DNA of 40,501 nucleotides, taken from positions 1 to 40,501 of the forward strand of contig NZ_AZDT01000057.1 in assembly GCF_001434785.1 (NCBI RefSeq). Reading direction: 5' to 3'. Of the stretch, positions 31,103 through 39,309 are shown in pieces. The first letter of the stretch is position 1. The number at the start of each line of letters is the position of its first letter. Source of the DNA: Levilactobacillus namurensis DSM 19117. GTDB lineage: Bacteria > Bacillota > Bacilli > Lactobacillales > Lactobacillaceae. A program made the position numbers and the translations under genes. The notes beneath the pieces were generated by a model. That model had not been told where the DNA came from and searched no databases. It saw nothing but the letters and a program-made list of their open reading frames with translations.

Positions 31103-33028
31103 TTATTCGTAAGCTAAGGCTTCAATGGGATCCAGTTTAGCCGCGCGACTGGACGGTGCCAGGGCCGCGATTAGACTGATCACTACGGAGACCACGATCC
31201 CGAAGACCAGGTAATTGCCCGTCACGGAAACGATGGCGTAGCCGATGTACTTGTTCGCGATGTTGTTCGCGAAGAGTGCGACTAGCTCGGTAAAGACCAA
31301 TGCCAGAATACTGGAGAAGAGTCCCAGGAAGAAGGCTTCCGACAAGAACAGGTTCTTGACGTCGCGCTTCCGGACCCCTAACGCCCGCAGAATCCCGATT
31401 TCCTTGGTCCGCTCGGAGACGCTGATGTACAGCACCACGATGATCATGATGGCGGAGACTAACAGCGAGATTCCGGCAATCGCAGCCAAGACGTAGAACG
31501 CCAACTGGATGTAGGTGTTCAGCGTCGAGACGATGGCGCCCGCCCCCGTTAATTGATACTGGGCCTTGCCATCACTGTTCTTCATCGCCCGAATCTTATC
31601 TTGGACTTTCGTGACGTTGCTCAAGGAATCGATCATGACCGTCGCGAAGTTGGCCCGGAAGGTCAAGTTCTTGCTCTGGTACATGTTCTTGATGGTCTGG
31701 AGGTTGGTCTGAACCTGACCGCCGCTCCCGTCACTGACCCCGCTGACCTTAAGCGTCTTGGTCATCACGACTGGCAAATGGTGTTGATCCATCGCCGTCA
31801 ACGAGACCTTGACCTTCTTACCGATCAGGCGGTACGGATGCTTCTTATTGAACTTCTGGGCGAAGGCCTTGCCCAGCATGACTTCACCGGTCGCTGGTCG
31901 GGTCCCCTTCTTGACGCTCTTAGCCAGCAACTGGTCACTGACCGTCTGAACCATCTGCGCCGTCGAGGTGGTCCCGTTACTCTGGACCTGGGCACCCTGG
32001 GTGAAGAAGCCCAGTTGGACCTTCTTCACGTGGGACAGCTTTTTCAGTCGCTGCACGTCGGCGTCCTTGATCTCGAGTTTCTTGACGTTCTCACTATCGG
32101 TCTTCTGGGCCACCTGAACCGCGGTGGGTTTAATCTGCGAATAGATTTCGTGATTAATGTAGCCCTTGACCCCTTTTCCCAGTCCCAGCATCAGGATGAC
32201 ACTGAAGATCCCGATGGAGGCTCCGAAAATGATCAACAGGTTACGCCCTAGGTTATAGCGCATATGTTGCAGGGCCATCCGGACCGTGGCGCCGAAGCCC
32301 AAGTGTTTGGCCGGCATCTCAGCGCCGTCCTTAACCGGGAACGGATCCTTTAGCGCGGTATCGTGGTCGATGACCCCGTCGGCCATGTGCACGATACGCG
32401 TCCCGTGGTCAGCGACTTCCTGGGAGTGGGTCACACAGATGACCAACTTCCCGCTGGCCGCGATGTCGTCCATCAACGCCAAGATTTCCTTCGTGTTCTG
32501 GGAATCCAGCGCCCCGGTCGGTTCGTCGGCGATGATGATGTCCGGGTCCGACGCTAACGCCCGCGCGATGGCGACCCGTTGCTTCTGGCCCCCGGACAGT
32601 TGGTTGGGGTGCTTGTGCCGGTGTTCCTTTAAGCCGACCTGGTCCAGTAGGTCCGTGGCCCGGTCGCGTTGCTCCTTGCGGCTGAGCTTGGTCATCTGGA
32701 GGGAGACCATCACGTTATCCAGGATGCTTAAGTGGCTAATCAGGTTAAAGTTCTGGAAGATAAACCCAATCGTCTGGCGCCGGTAAGTATCCAGTTGCTT
32801 GGTGGACGCCTGACGCAACGACTGGCCGTTGAGCAGCACATCCCCTTCATACTGGGCGTCCAACCCACCGATGATGTTCATCAAAGTGGTCTTCCCGCCA
32901 CCGGACTCGCCCAAGATCGACACGAACTCGCCGCGGTCGAACTCAAGGCTGATGCCCTTTAACACGGGGAACTCTGACTTGTTCATCCGGTAGGACTTGC
33001 GGATATCCTTTAGTTCTAGAAAGCTCAT
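31103..33028 (-). CDS. Fused ABC transporter ATPase-permease, MacB type
   Basis: A 641-residue inner-membrane protein. The N-terminal ATPase holds Walker A GESGGGKTT (40-48), Q-loop Gln92, signature LSGGQ (144-148), Walker B IIIADEP (164-170) and switch His201. A first membrane span follows at about 260-285 (LLIIFGASIGIFSVILMLG). A long extracellular domain of about 230 residues comes next, then three C-terminal FtsX-type spans with ISVSERTKEIGILRALG. The layout equals MacB (about 648 aa), which uses mechanical transmission rather than a transport tunnel. It probably handles peptides, antibiotics or lipoproteins. No partner gene adjoins it, and AAAGGAG precedes the ATG. Confidence 0.92.
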   Translation of the reverse strand: MSFLELKDIRKSYRMNKSEFPVLKGISLEFDRGEFVSILGESGGGKTTLMNIIGGLDAQYEGDVLLNGQSLRQASTKQLDTYRRQTIGFIFQNFNLISHLSILDNVMVSLQMTKLSRKEQRDRATDLLDQVGLKEHRHKHPNQLSGGQKQRVAIARALASDPDIIIADEPTGALDSQNTKEILALMDDIAASGKLVICVTHSQEVADHGTRIVHMADGVIDHDTALKDPFPVKDGAEMPAKHLGFGATVRMALQHMRYNLGRNLLIIFGASIGIFSVILMLGLGKGVKGYINHEIYSQIKPTAVQVAQKTDSENVKKLEIKDADVQRLKKLSHVKKVQLGFFTQGAQVQSNGTTSTAQMVQTVSDQLLAKSVKKGTRPATGEVMLGKAFAQKFNKKHPYRLIGKKVKVSLTAMDQHHLPVVMTKTLKVSGVSDGSGGQVQTNLQTIKNMYQSKNLTFRANFATVMIDSLSNVTKVQDKIRAMKNSDGKAQYQLTGAGAIVSTLNTYIQLAFYVLAAIAGISLLVSAIMIIVVLYISVSERTKEIGILRALGVRKRDVKNLFLSEAFFLGLFSSILALVFTELVALFANNIANKYIGYAIVSVTGNYLVFGIVVSVVISLIAALAPSSRAAKLDPIEALAYE

Positions 33029-33113
33029 AGATTAAACTCCTTTAAAAACATAATGACCTACACGATAACCTTTTTACCCGCTAAAAGCAATTAATTCACC
33101 GGCACCTCGCACC

Positions 33114-33761
33114 CTAAAACGCCGCCAGCATCCCCTGAACCGCGCGTTCTGGTTGCGGATTGCGAGTCAGCAGCGTGATCACCGCGACCCCCGCCGCACC
33201 AGTCTGAGCAATCGCCGGCAACGACTCTTGGGTGACCCCGCCGATGGCCACGATTGGCACGTTAGCCTGGGCCACCAAGGCCTGCAGACCCGCCGTTCCG
33301 ATCACGGGGTCGGCGTCGTCCTTGGAGACCGTGGGGTAGATGGGCCCACTACCGATGTAGGCTAAGCCCGCTAACTGGTTCGCCGCCGCGACTTCCGCGG
33401 ACGTCGAGCAGGACAGTCCCACGAACATCTGCCGGTCCTTCGTGGCCGCCAAGACCTGTTGGATCCGCTCGTCACTCTGGCCCACGTGGACGCCATCCGC
33501 ATCCAACGCCAGGGCCATGTCGACGTCGTCATCGACGATAAACGGCACGCTGGCGGCCCGGCACTGGTCGCGTAAGTCGCGGCCTAGCGCGAGTCGTTCC
33601 GCGGGTGTCAGGGTGCTGGCGCCCTTATCGCGGAACTGGTAAGCCGTGATGCCGGCTTGTAACATCTCCGCTAGAACCACGCGGAGGTCTTTTCCGGGAA
33701 CGTCTTGGCTCCCCGCCACAAAGTAGGCCCGTAATAGGCCTGGTTCAAACGTCACTGACAT
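33114..33761 (-). CDS. thiE: Thiamine-phosphate synthase
   Basis: Joins HMP-PP and HET-P to thiamine monophosphate. The start at 33761 (MSVTFEPG) has GGAGG 9 bases upstream and overlaps the thiD stop (TAATG). The 215-residue TIM barrel shows QFRDKGAST (about 40-48), VDDDVDMALALDADGVHVGQSD, GLSCST, YIGSGPIYPTVSKDDA and IVAIGGVT. All are family positions for pyrophosphate, thiazole and magnesium binding. Last gene of the riboswitch-controlled thiM-thiD-thiE operon, a salvage set without de novo ring synthesis. Confidence 0.96.
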   Translation of the reverse strand: MSVTFEPGLLRAYFVAGSQDVPGKDLRVVLAEMLQAGITAYQFRDKGASTLTPAERLALGRDLRDQCRAASVPFIVDDDVDMALALDADGVHVGQSDERIQQVLAATKDRQMFVGLSCSTSAEVAAANQLAGLAYIGSGPIYPTVSKDDADPVIGTAGLQALVAQANVPIVAIGGVTQESLPAIAQTGAAGVAVITLLTRNPQPERAVQGMLAAF

Positions 33762-34576
33762 TAGATGGTGCCTCCTTGTCCGTAAGCCCAATGATTCAAC
33801 GGTCCGTGCCCGTGGCCCACCTCAATTGGGTGGGCGATGGCTGCGGTCACGTAGTCTTTCCCTAATCGAATGGCGCTCTCAAAGTCGTTACCCTTGGCGA
33901 GTTCAGCCGTGATGCACGATGACAGGGTGTCGCCAGTTCCGTGAGTCCGCACCGTATCGATTCGCGGCGCACTTAACCAGAACGACCGCCCGTCGGCCAA
34001 CAACACGAAATCACTGGCCTTGTCCGGTGTGGCCTCGTGACCGCCCTTGATCAGGACGTTCTTGGCCCCCATCTCCTGGAGCTTAACGGCGGCCTGTTCC
34101 ATCTCCTCCGAAGTGGTGATGGTCAGACCCGTGAGGCGTTGGGCTTCCGGCAGGTTGGGCGTCAAGACGTCGGCCAGTGGCACCAGCTCCTTTTGGACCG
34201 TGGCAACCGCGTCATCGGCTAACAACGCCGCGCCCCCTTTAGCAATCATGACGGGATCGACCGTCAACGGGCCAAAGTGGTACTTCTTCAAGTTCTCGAC
34301 CACGATATGGACGTGTTCGGCATCCGCCAGCATCCCCGTCTTGCAGGCCCGAATCTTAAAATCAGCGGCCAGAGACGCGAATTGTTCGTCGATCAGCTGC
34401 TTAGGCAACGCCATGAAGTCTTGGACCCCCAACGTATTCTGGGCCGTCACCGCCACGACCACCGCCGTCCCGAAGACGTGGCGCTCCTGCATGGTCTTCA
34501 AGTCGGCCATGATCCCGGCACCGCCGCCACTATCGGTTCCCGCGATGGTTAGTGTTTGTGGAAATTCATTGGTCAT
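33761..34576 (-). CDS. thiD: Hydroxymethylpyrimidine/phosphomethylpyrimidine kinase
   Basis: Phosphorylates HMP and HMP-P to HMP-PP. 271 aa of the ribokinase-like fold: TIAGTDSGGGAGIMADLK (residues 10-27), QNTLGVQ, DPVMIAKGGAAL, LTPNLPEAQRLTG, LIKGGH and the anion-hole/catalytic THGTGDTLSSCI near 213. It lies 26 bases after thiM and overlaps thiE by one base, as in translationally coupled operons. Confidence 0.96.
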   Translation of the reverse strand: MTNEFPQTLTIAGTDSGGGAGIMADLKTMQERHVFGTAVVVAVTAQNTLGVQDFMALPKQLIDEQFASLAADFKIRACKTGMLADAEHVHIVVENLKKYHFGPLTVDPVMIAKGGAALLADDAVATVQKELVPLADVLTPNLPEAQRLTGLTITTSEEMEQAAVKLQEMGAKNVLIKGGHEATPDKASDFVLLADGRSFWLSAPRIDTVRTHGTGDTLSSCITAELAKGNDFESAIRLGKDYVTAAIAHPIEVGHGHGPLNHWAYGQGGTI

Positions 34577-34602
34577 ACTTACTCATCCTTCCTGCACCCT
34601 AC

Positions 34603-35391
34603 TTAATGGTAATTAGCGATGGCTTGAATCTCCGCCACCGTGGTGAATTGTAAGGCATCTAATAATTTCACGATAAAGGTTCCCGACCCCATCCGGTCCT
34701 GACTGCTAGCCACCGACTGGCCAATCGCCGCAAAGACTAAGCACGCGGTCTGGGCCGCTTCAAAGGCATCGTCTTCGACCGCACAGAAGGCCCCCACGAT
34801 GCTAGACAGCATGTCGCCGGATCCCACGTGGGTCTGGAACAGTGGCGTACCGTTTTCCACCTGGACCGTGCGCGTCCCATCAGTGATGACGTCGGTCGGC
34901 CCGGATAAAATCACCACGCACCGTTGCTTCTGCGCACAAGTCTGCGCAATCGTGACCAGGTCCCCGGCGCCTTCGCCGGCATCGATGCCCTTGGCTTGCC
35001 AGTCCAGACCAGCTAAAGCCGCGATTTCGCCCGCATTTCCCCGAATCACGTCGGGGTGGACGGTCCGCAAGAGTTCCGTGGCGACCTGCTTCCGGTAAGC
35101 CACCGCGCCCACGGCGACCGGGTCGATGACCAGCGGCTTGTGGGCCTGGTTGGCCAATTGACCGACCGCGGTGATCTGCTTGACCTGTGGTACGGTAAAC
35201 GCCCCCAGGTTCAGGCAGACTGCCCCCGCCAGGCCGACCATTTCACCGGCCTCGGCAACCTCTTCGGACATGATGGGTGACGCCCCCAAGGCGTTAAGCC
35301 CGTTGGCCACGTCTTGAACCGTGACGAAGTTGGAAATGTTAAAAACGATTGGATTTTGTTCGCGTAACTGATCCAGTAAAGTTAACTTCAT
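34603..35391 (-). CDS. thiM: Hydroxyethylthiazole kinase
   Basis: Phosphorylates salvaged 4-methyl-5-(2-hydroxyethyl)thiazole for ThiE. The start at 35391 (MKLTLLDQL) follows GGGGAG; the longer frame has no ribosome site. The 262-residue product shows ISNFVTVQDVANGLNALGASPIM, DPVAVGA, IRGNAGEIAALAG, ILSGPTDVITDG and the C-terminal GSGDMLSSIVGAF with the catalytic-site residues (usually GTGC..S; here GSGDML). First gene of the operon under the TPP riboswitch. Confidence 0.96.
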   Translation of the reverse strand: MKLTLLDQLREQNPIVFNISNFVTVQDVANGLNALGASPIMSEEVAEAGEMVGLAGAVCLNLGAFTVPQVKQITAVGQLANQAHKPLVIDPVAVGAVAYRKQVATELLRTVHPDVIRGNAGEIAALAGLDWQAKGIDAGEGAGDLVTIAQTCAQKQRCVVILSGPTDVITDGTRTVQVENGTPLFQTHVGSGDMLSSIVGAFCAVEDDAFEAAQTACLVFAAIGQSVASSQDRMGSGTFIVKLLDALQFTTVAEIQAIANYH

Positions 35392-35475
35392 AAGTATTAC
35401 TCCCCGTATTAAGTAGTTGGCGGCCAGTTCCAAACGCGTTTCGGCCCCGGCACGCCGTTGGTCTAACCCTAAACG

Positions 35476-35648
35476 TAAAACGCCACCAGCTCACGAACAG
35501 GTCGTGGTCTGGTGGCGTTGTTTCCACAAAACACGTTCCCTTCGCAAGTCTTAACTTGAACAGGTTCCAAGGGATCGCAGCTCTGCATCTCAGCCCGTGA
35601 CGGGCACCCCTAGTGTTAGATTATCTTTAGCATATCCGTCTTGGTCAA
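35476..35648 (-). promoter_or_regulatory. TPP riboswitch with promoter and terminator, controlling thiMDE
   Basis: Promoter TTGACC (35648-35643), a 17-base spacer, then GATAAT (35625-35620). The aptamer spans about 35613-35533 and shows the THI-box marks GGGGTGCC, GGCTGAGA, and later GGAACCTGTTCAAGTTAAGACTTGCGAAGGGAA (read in segments), with the CTGA-type pyrimidine-sensor bulge. A terminator hairpin, CGCCACCAG/CTGGTGGCG at 35480-35518, then TTTTACGTTT, follows before thiM. Bound thiamine pyrophosphate is expected to favour the terminator and stop transcription. Confidence 0.95.
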
Positions 35649-35668
35649 CGGCGTCAACGGTTCTCGCG

Positions 35669-36505
35669 TTAACGGGTAATCCGTTGGGCGGCTTGACCAA
35701 CTACCCGCCAGATGCGGTCGAGTGCCCGGTCACTCAAGCACTGCCGCAACCAAAGAATCGAGCTTCCGGCACCCGCGTGGTAGCGGGTCTTGGGCCGCCG
35801 GGATAAGGCCGCCCGGTCCGCCAAGCGCGCAATCACCTGGGGGCCACTCGCAAAGCGCTTGGCAGCCTTTAAGATTGCCACAGCCTGGGTGGTCGTGGCG
35901 GCGTAAGGTCCCGTTCCCGACGCGGCTTGTAAATGGTCGCTGGCAATATCGGCCCACTCGGATTGGATACTTCCGGGTTCGATCACCACCACGTCAATGC
36001 CGTGGGGCCGCAGTTCGAACCGCAAGGCATCCGACAGGCCTTCCAAAGCGAACTTGGAAGCCACGTACCAGCTCGCCAACGGCTGGGCTACTTTGCCATC
36101 AACCGAAGTCACGTTGATGATCCGGCCGGCGTGTTGCTGGCGCATCATGGGCAGGACCGATTGAATCAACCGGGCGGCACCGAACAGGTTCACGTCGAAC
36201 TGGGCTTGGGCCTGGTCGATGGTCAGGTCCTCTAGGGCCCCTAAGAGGCCGAAGCCGGCGTTATTGACCAGGATGTCAATCCGCCCCGTCTCACTGACGA
36301 TGCGATTGACCGTGTGCTCGACACTCTGCGCATCGGTCACGTCTAGCGGCAACGTGGTGATTCCCAGGTCGTCGAGGTCGTTCATCCGTTCGACCCGCCG
36401 GGCACCGGCATAGACGGTGACCCCGTTACGATGCAGACTCTTCGCAATGGCGTTCCCGATTCCCGAAGACGCGCCCGTGACCAACGCCACTTTACGATGA
36501 TGCAT
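35669..36505 (-). CDS. Short-chain dehydrogenase/reductase
   Basis: The start at 36505 (MHHRKVALVTGASSGIG) follows AAGGGGG; the longer frame is unsupported. The 278-residue classical SDR has the cofactor motif TGASSGIG (10-17), NNAGFG (about 86), and the catalytic Ser (NVTSVDG), Tyr and Lys (WYVASKFAL). The C terminus is longer and more hydrophobic, as in retinol-dehydrogenase-like or YdfG-like members. ARR after the second strand suggests NADPH preference. The substrate is unknown. Its promoter is overlapped by a cre site. Confidence 0.9.
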   Translation of the reverse strand: MHHRKVALVTGASSGIGNAIAKSLHRNGVTVYAGARRVERMNDLDDLGITTLPLDVTDAQSVEHTVNRIVSETGRIDILVNNAGFGLLGALEDLTIDQAQAQFDVNLFGAARLIQSVLPMMRQQHAGRIINVTSVDGKVAQPLASWYVASKFALEGLSDALRFELRPHGIDVVVIEPGSIQSEWADIASDHLQAASGTGPYAATTTQAVAILKAAKRFASGPQVIARLADRAALSRRPKTRYHAGAGSSILWLRQCLSDRALDRIWRVVGQAAQRITR

Positions 36506-36540
36506 AAGAAAGCCCCCTTGAGTAATGAGTTGATACTCTA

Positions 36541-36584
36541 ATTGTACCCAAGCGACCGCCATTTTTCTATGGAAGCGGCTCCAT
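36541..36584 (-). promoter_or_regulatory. SDR promoter overlapped by a cre site
   Basis: -10 TACAAT (36546-36541). ATGGAAGCGGCTCCAT at 36569-36584 is a perfect palindrome matching cre at 14 of 16 positions and reaches into the -35 position. It suggests CcpA repression of the SDR gene. The site is about 60 bases from the rlmD -10 on the other strand. Confidence 0.6.
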
Positions 36585-36640
36585 TTTTTCATCTTTTTCA
36601 CCCCTTAATCGCTAAGCCCCCGCCTAGTGGGAATCTCTGG

Positions 36641-36646
36641 TATAAT
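36641..36646 (+). promoter_or_regulatory. -10 element of the rlmD-type gene
   Basis: A perfect TATAAT inside TGGTATAATGG, an extended -10. No clear -35 is present. It gives a leader of about 40 nt ending in AGGAGAAATTAAATG. Confidence 0.7.
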
Positions 36647-36694
36647 GGGGCAGGATTATTAGGTTTTACGTCAACAGTATATAGGAGAAATTAA

Positions 36695-38134
36695 ATGGCA
36701 AAATACGAATCACACCGTTCCAACTACCGCTCCGGTCACCAGCGTCACGACCGGCACGAAACCCCGCAGATCGACGTGGAAGTCGGCCAACGCTTCCCCC
36801 TGACCATCAAACGTATGGGCATCAACGGAGAAGGTATCGGGTACTACAAGCGCATGGCGGTCTTCGTTCCCGGCGCACTGACCAACGAAGAAGCCGTGGT
36901 CGAAGTCACCACCGTTGCCCACCGGTTCTTACGCGGGAAGATCCACCGGCTGCGCAAGGTCAGCCCCTACCGGGTGGAACCCCGCGACAGCTACGCCGAT
37001 CAAGTCGGCGGGTTCGAACTGGAACACTTAGCTTACCCCCAACAGTTACAATTCAAACGCGACATCGTCCGTCAGTCACTGGAACGCTACCAGCCCCGCG
37101 GCTTCAAGGACTACGATGTTCGACCGACTCTGGGCATGGCCGACCCCTACGCTTACCGGAACAAGGCCCAGTTCCAGGTCCGCAAGACCGCTGACGGGAC
37201 CGTTCAAGCCGGGCTCTACGCCGAACGCAGTCACGACCTCGTCGACCTGCCGACCTGTTCCGTCCAGATGCCCGTGACCATGACGGTCATGCGCGCCCTG
37301 GTCACCATGCTCCAAGACCTCGAGGTGCCGATCTACGATGAGGAACACAACTCCGGTATCGTTAAGACCCTAGTGGTCCGCGCGGCCGCCAACACCAACG
37401 ACGTGCAAGTGGTCTTCATCACCAACTCCCAAAAGCTCCCGCACAAGCACCAACTGCTCTTGCGGATCGCCGACGAATTACCGCAAGTCACGTCCGTGAT
37501 GCAGAACGTGAACCCGGGGAAGACGTCCTTGATCTGGGGCGACCAGACCCTGCATCTGGCTGGCGCAGACGCCATCACCGAAAAGCTGGGCGGCCTGGCC
37601 TTCAAGCTGTCCGCCCGGGCATTCCTACAGTTGAACCCAGCCCAAACCGAAGTCCTCTACGACCAGGCCCGGAAGGCCCTAGACCTACAACCGGGGCAAA
37701 CTGTCGTGGACGCCTACTCAGGAATCGGAACCATCGGGTTATCCCTGGCCAACACCGCCAAGGAAGTCCGGGGGATGGACGTCATCCCCGAAGCCGTCGC
37801 GGACGCCAACGCTAACGCGGAAGCCAACGGCATCACCAACGCCCACTACGAAGTTGGGACCGCCGAAGACGTGATGTCCCAGTGGGCCGTGGCTGGTTTC
37901 CGACCGGACGCCATCGTGGTCGACCCGCCCCGCACCGGCCTGGACGAGACGCTGATGGACACCATCCTAGCCGTCCACCCCGAAAAGCTGGTCTACATCT
38001 CCTGTAACCCGTCCACGTTAGCCAAAGACCTGGTCACGCTAACCGAGGATTACCGCGTCGACTACATTCAATCCGTCGACATGATGCCCCAGACGGCACG
38101 CTGTGAAGCCGTCGTCAAGCTGTCGCAACGATAG
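36695..38134 (+). CDS. rlmD: 23S rRNA (uracil-C5)-methyltransferase, RlmD/RumA type, lacking the Fe-S cysteines
   Basis: SAM-dependent enzyme that methylates a uracil C5 in 23S rRNA. 479 residues: a basic N-terminal tail, a TRAM domain (about 30-85, VGQRFPLTIKRMGINGEG), a central RNA-binding region, and a Rossmann methyltransferase domain with DAYSGIGTIGLSLA, VDPPRTGLD and the catalytic Cys437 in YISCNPSTLAKDL, plus Glu471 in ARCEAVVKL. Where RumA has the cluster-binding C-G-G-C, this protein has QVGGFELEHL, so the [4Fe-4S] cluster is probably absent. Bacilli have related paralogues (RlmCD), so the exact target base (747/1939-like) is uncertain. AGGAGA precedes the ATG. Confidence 0.92.
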   Translation: MAKYESHRSNYRSGHQRHDRHETPQIDVEVGQRFPLTIKRMGINGEGIGYYKRMAVFVPGALTNEEAVVEVTTVAHRFLRGKIHRLRKVSPYRVEPRDSYADQVGGFELEHLAYPQQLQFKRDIVRQSLERYQPRGFKDYDVRPTLGMADPYAYRNKAQFQVRKTADGTVQAGLYAERSHDLVDLPTCSVQMPVTMTVMRALVTMLQDLEVPIYDEEHNSGIVKTLVVRAAANTNDVQVVFITNSQKLPHKHQLLLRIADELPQVTSVMQNVNPGKTSLIWGDQTLHLAGADAITEKLGGLAFKLSARAFLQLNPAQTEVLYDQARKALDLQPGQTVVDAYSGIGTIGLSLANTAKEVRGMDVIPEAVADANANAEANGITNAHYEVGTAEDVMSQWAVAGFRPDAIVVDPPRTGLDETLMDTILAVHPEKLVYISCNPSTLAKDLVTLTEDYRVDYIQSVDMMPQTARCEAVVKLSQR

Positions 38135-38205
38135 ATTAATAGGCAGTTCTCGCATTTCGTGTTAGACTTTTATTAACGATTTTAGTTAGAAAGTTGGCTA
38201 ATGAC

Positions 38206-38637
38206 ATGCAAGATCCTTTTAAGGGCTTTAACGATAACAACGACAATAACAACGGTAATGGCCCTCAAGGACTACCGTTGCCCCCGAACTACGCGACCGT
38301 GGTGAACCCGGAGACCGGGAACATGCGGATCGCCAAAGTCGGCTTTGCGTGGATTGCCCTTCTATTCCCCGTCGTTCCGCCCATTTTTCGGGCCGACTGG
38401 TACAACCTCCTGTGTATCTTAGGGGTCAATGCCGGCGTGCAGATGATTCTGATGATGACTGTCGGCAATAACGCCGAAATTGTCGGCCTGGTTCAACTGG
38501 GCCTGGAACTTCTGTGGGGGTTCATCTACAACATGATGTACTTCAAGCACTTGTTCAATAAAGGGTTCGTTCCCGCGGATGAACGCTCCCGTGACTTATT
38601 GACCAACGCGCACTATTGGAAGGCACCCAAAAACTAA
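38206..38637 (+). CDS. DUF2628-like membrane protein
   Basis: About 143 residues. The start is uncertain: ATG at 38206, or TTG at 38194 adding MAND; neither has an ideal ribosome site (AGAAAG). The N terminus is Asn/Asp/Gly-rich and disordered (DNNDNNNGNGPQGLPLPP). Then VVNPETGNMRIAKVGFAW begins three hydrophobic spans (about 50-66, 70-88 and 96-115), ending in MMYFKHLFNKGFVPADE. This order is typical of DUF2628 proteins. The function is unknown. It follows rlmD by 71 bases and ends at a strong terminator. Confidence 0.75.
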   Translation: MQDPFKGFNDNNDNNNGNGPQGLPLPPNYATVVNPETGNMRIAKVGFAWIALLFPVVPPIFRADWYNLLCILGVNAGVQMILMMTVGNNAEIVGLVQLGLELLWGFIYNMMYFKHLFNKGFVPADERSRDLLTNAHYWKAPKN

Positions 38638-38648
38638 TTGATTTTTCT

Positions 38649-38678
38649 GGCCGGCAAGCTTTGTTTGCCGGCCTTTTT
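38649..38678 (+). terminator. Intrinsic terminator of the DUF2628-like gene
   Basis: A perfect 9-bp GGCCGGCAA/TTGCCGGCC stem, then five T on the plus strand. Confidence 0.93.
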
Positions 38679-38717
38679 GATGGCTTTGTTTGCTTTGTTG
38701 GCGTCGATGTGCGTTGT

Positions 38718-39124
38718 CATTCGCCTTACCGGGTCCCCAGACAGGGCTGGAACGCCGTGGGCACCACTTCGAGCCAAAGAGCGGTCTCGAAGCTGGGCCT
38801 TATTCTAAGCCGGCTAAGGAACACCGACTAAGAATAATTTCACGGCTGAGCCCTGTCTGGGGACCCTCACGGCTTACGGTTGTACGGGTAATGGGGGGCA
38901 TCCCCGTTAGAAATATTTACTGTGTGCGGTCTCGCCAGCCGATAGGGCCCAGCCAGTGAAATTAGCGTTAGGCCAGCGGGCTTCTGGCCTTAGGCTAAGG
39001 CCGAGCTTTGAGATTCGCGGTCTTGGCGAAGCTCAAAGTCGTGCCCACTGGCGTCACGGCCCTGCCAATCGGCTGGCGAGACCGGATGGGAGCCCCCAAC
39101 TCTGGGGACCCGGTAAGACGAATG
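38718..39124. repeat. 407-bp element with near-perfect terminal inverted repeats and nested palindromes
   Basis: Terminal inverted repeats of 24 bp at 38718-38741 and 39101-39124 differ at one base (each begins CATTCG and ends GGGTCCCCAGA). Inside are two large palindromic domains. Domain A is closed by a perfect 18-bp repeat (38731-38748 with 38849-38866). Domain B is closed by a perfect 17-bp repeat (38927-38943 with 39068-39084). Domain A holds CTTCGAG/CTCGAAG; domain B holds CCAGTG/CACTGG, CTTTGAG/CTCAAAG and GGCCTTAGGCTAAGGCC. The left terminal repeat and the domain A stem share bases, so two foldings compete. No ORF is convincing. It may be a MITE-like mobile repeat or a large structured RNA. 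No target-site duplication was clear. Confidence 0.75.
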
Positions 39125-39237
39125 AACACCTCTTATGTGGGACAAAGACTAGTTCCGGCAATGCGGGTTGATTTTTCGCTGGAGCGCACGCCTTTTTCAA
39201 GAAAAGGCTAAATTTATACCCCGGTTGACGAATTCTG
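39125..39237. other. Short gene-free spacer with one hairpin
   Basis: Contains GCCTTTTTCAAGAAAAGGC near 39190-39208, a hairpin with no clear terminator tail. Nothing else is seen before the popT promoter. Confidence 0.4.
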
Positions 39238-39266
39238 TTGCTTCCCCCCGCTAACCTTGATACACT
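39238..39266 (+). promoter_or_regulatory. Promoter of the DUF368 gene
   Basis: TTGCTT (39238-39243), a 17-base spacer, then TACACT (39261-39266), giving a leader of about 37 nt with AAGGAGG before the ATG. Confidence 0.65.
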
Positions 39267-39309
39267 GACGTCATTGACGACCACCGTTTTCGGTGCCAAG
39301 GAGGACCCT

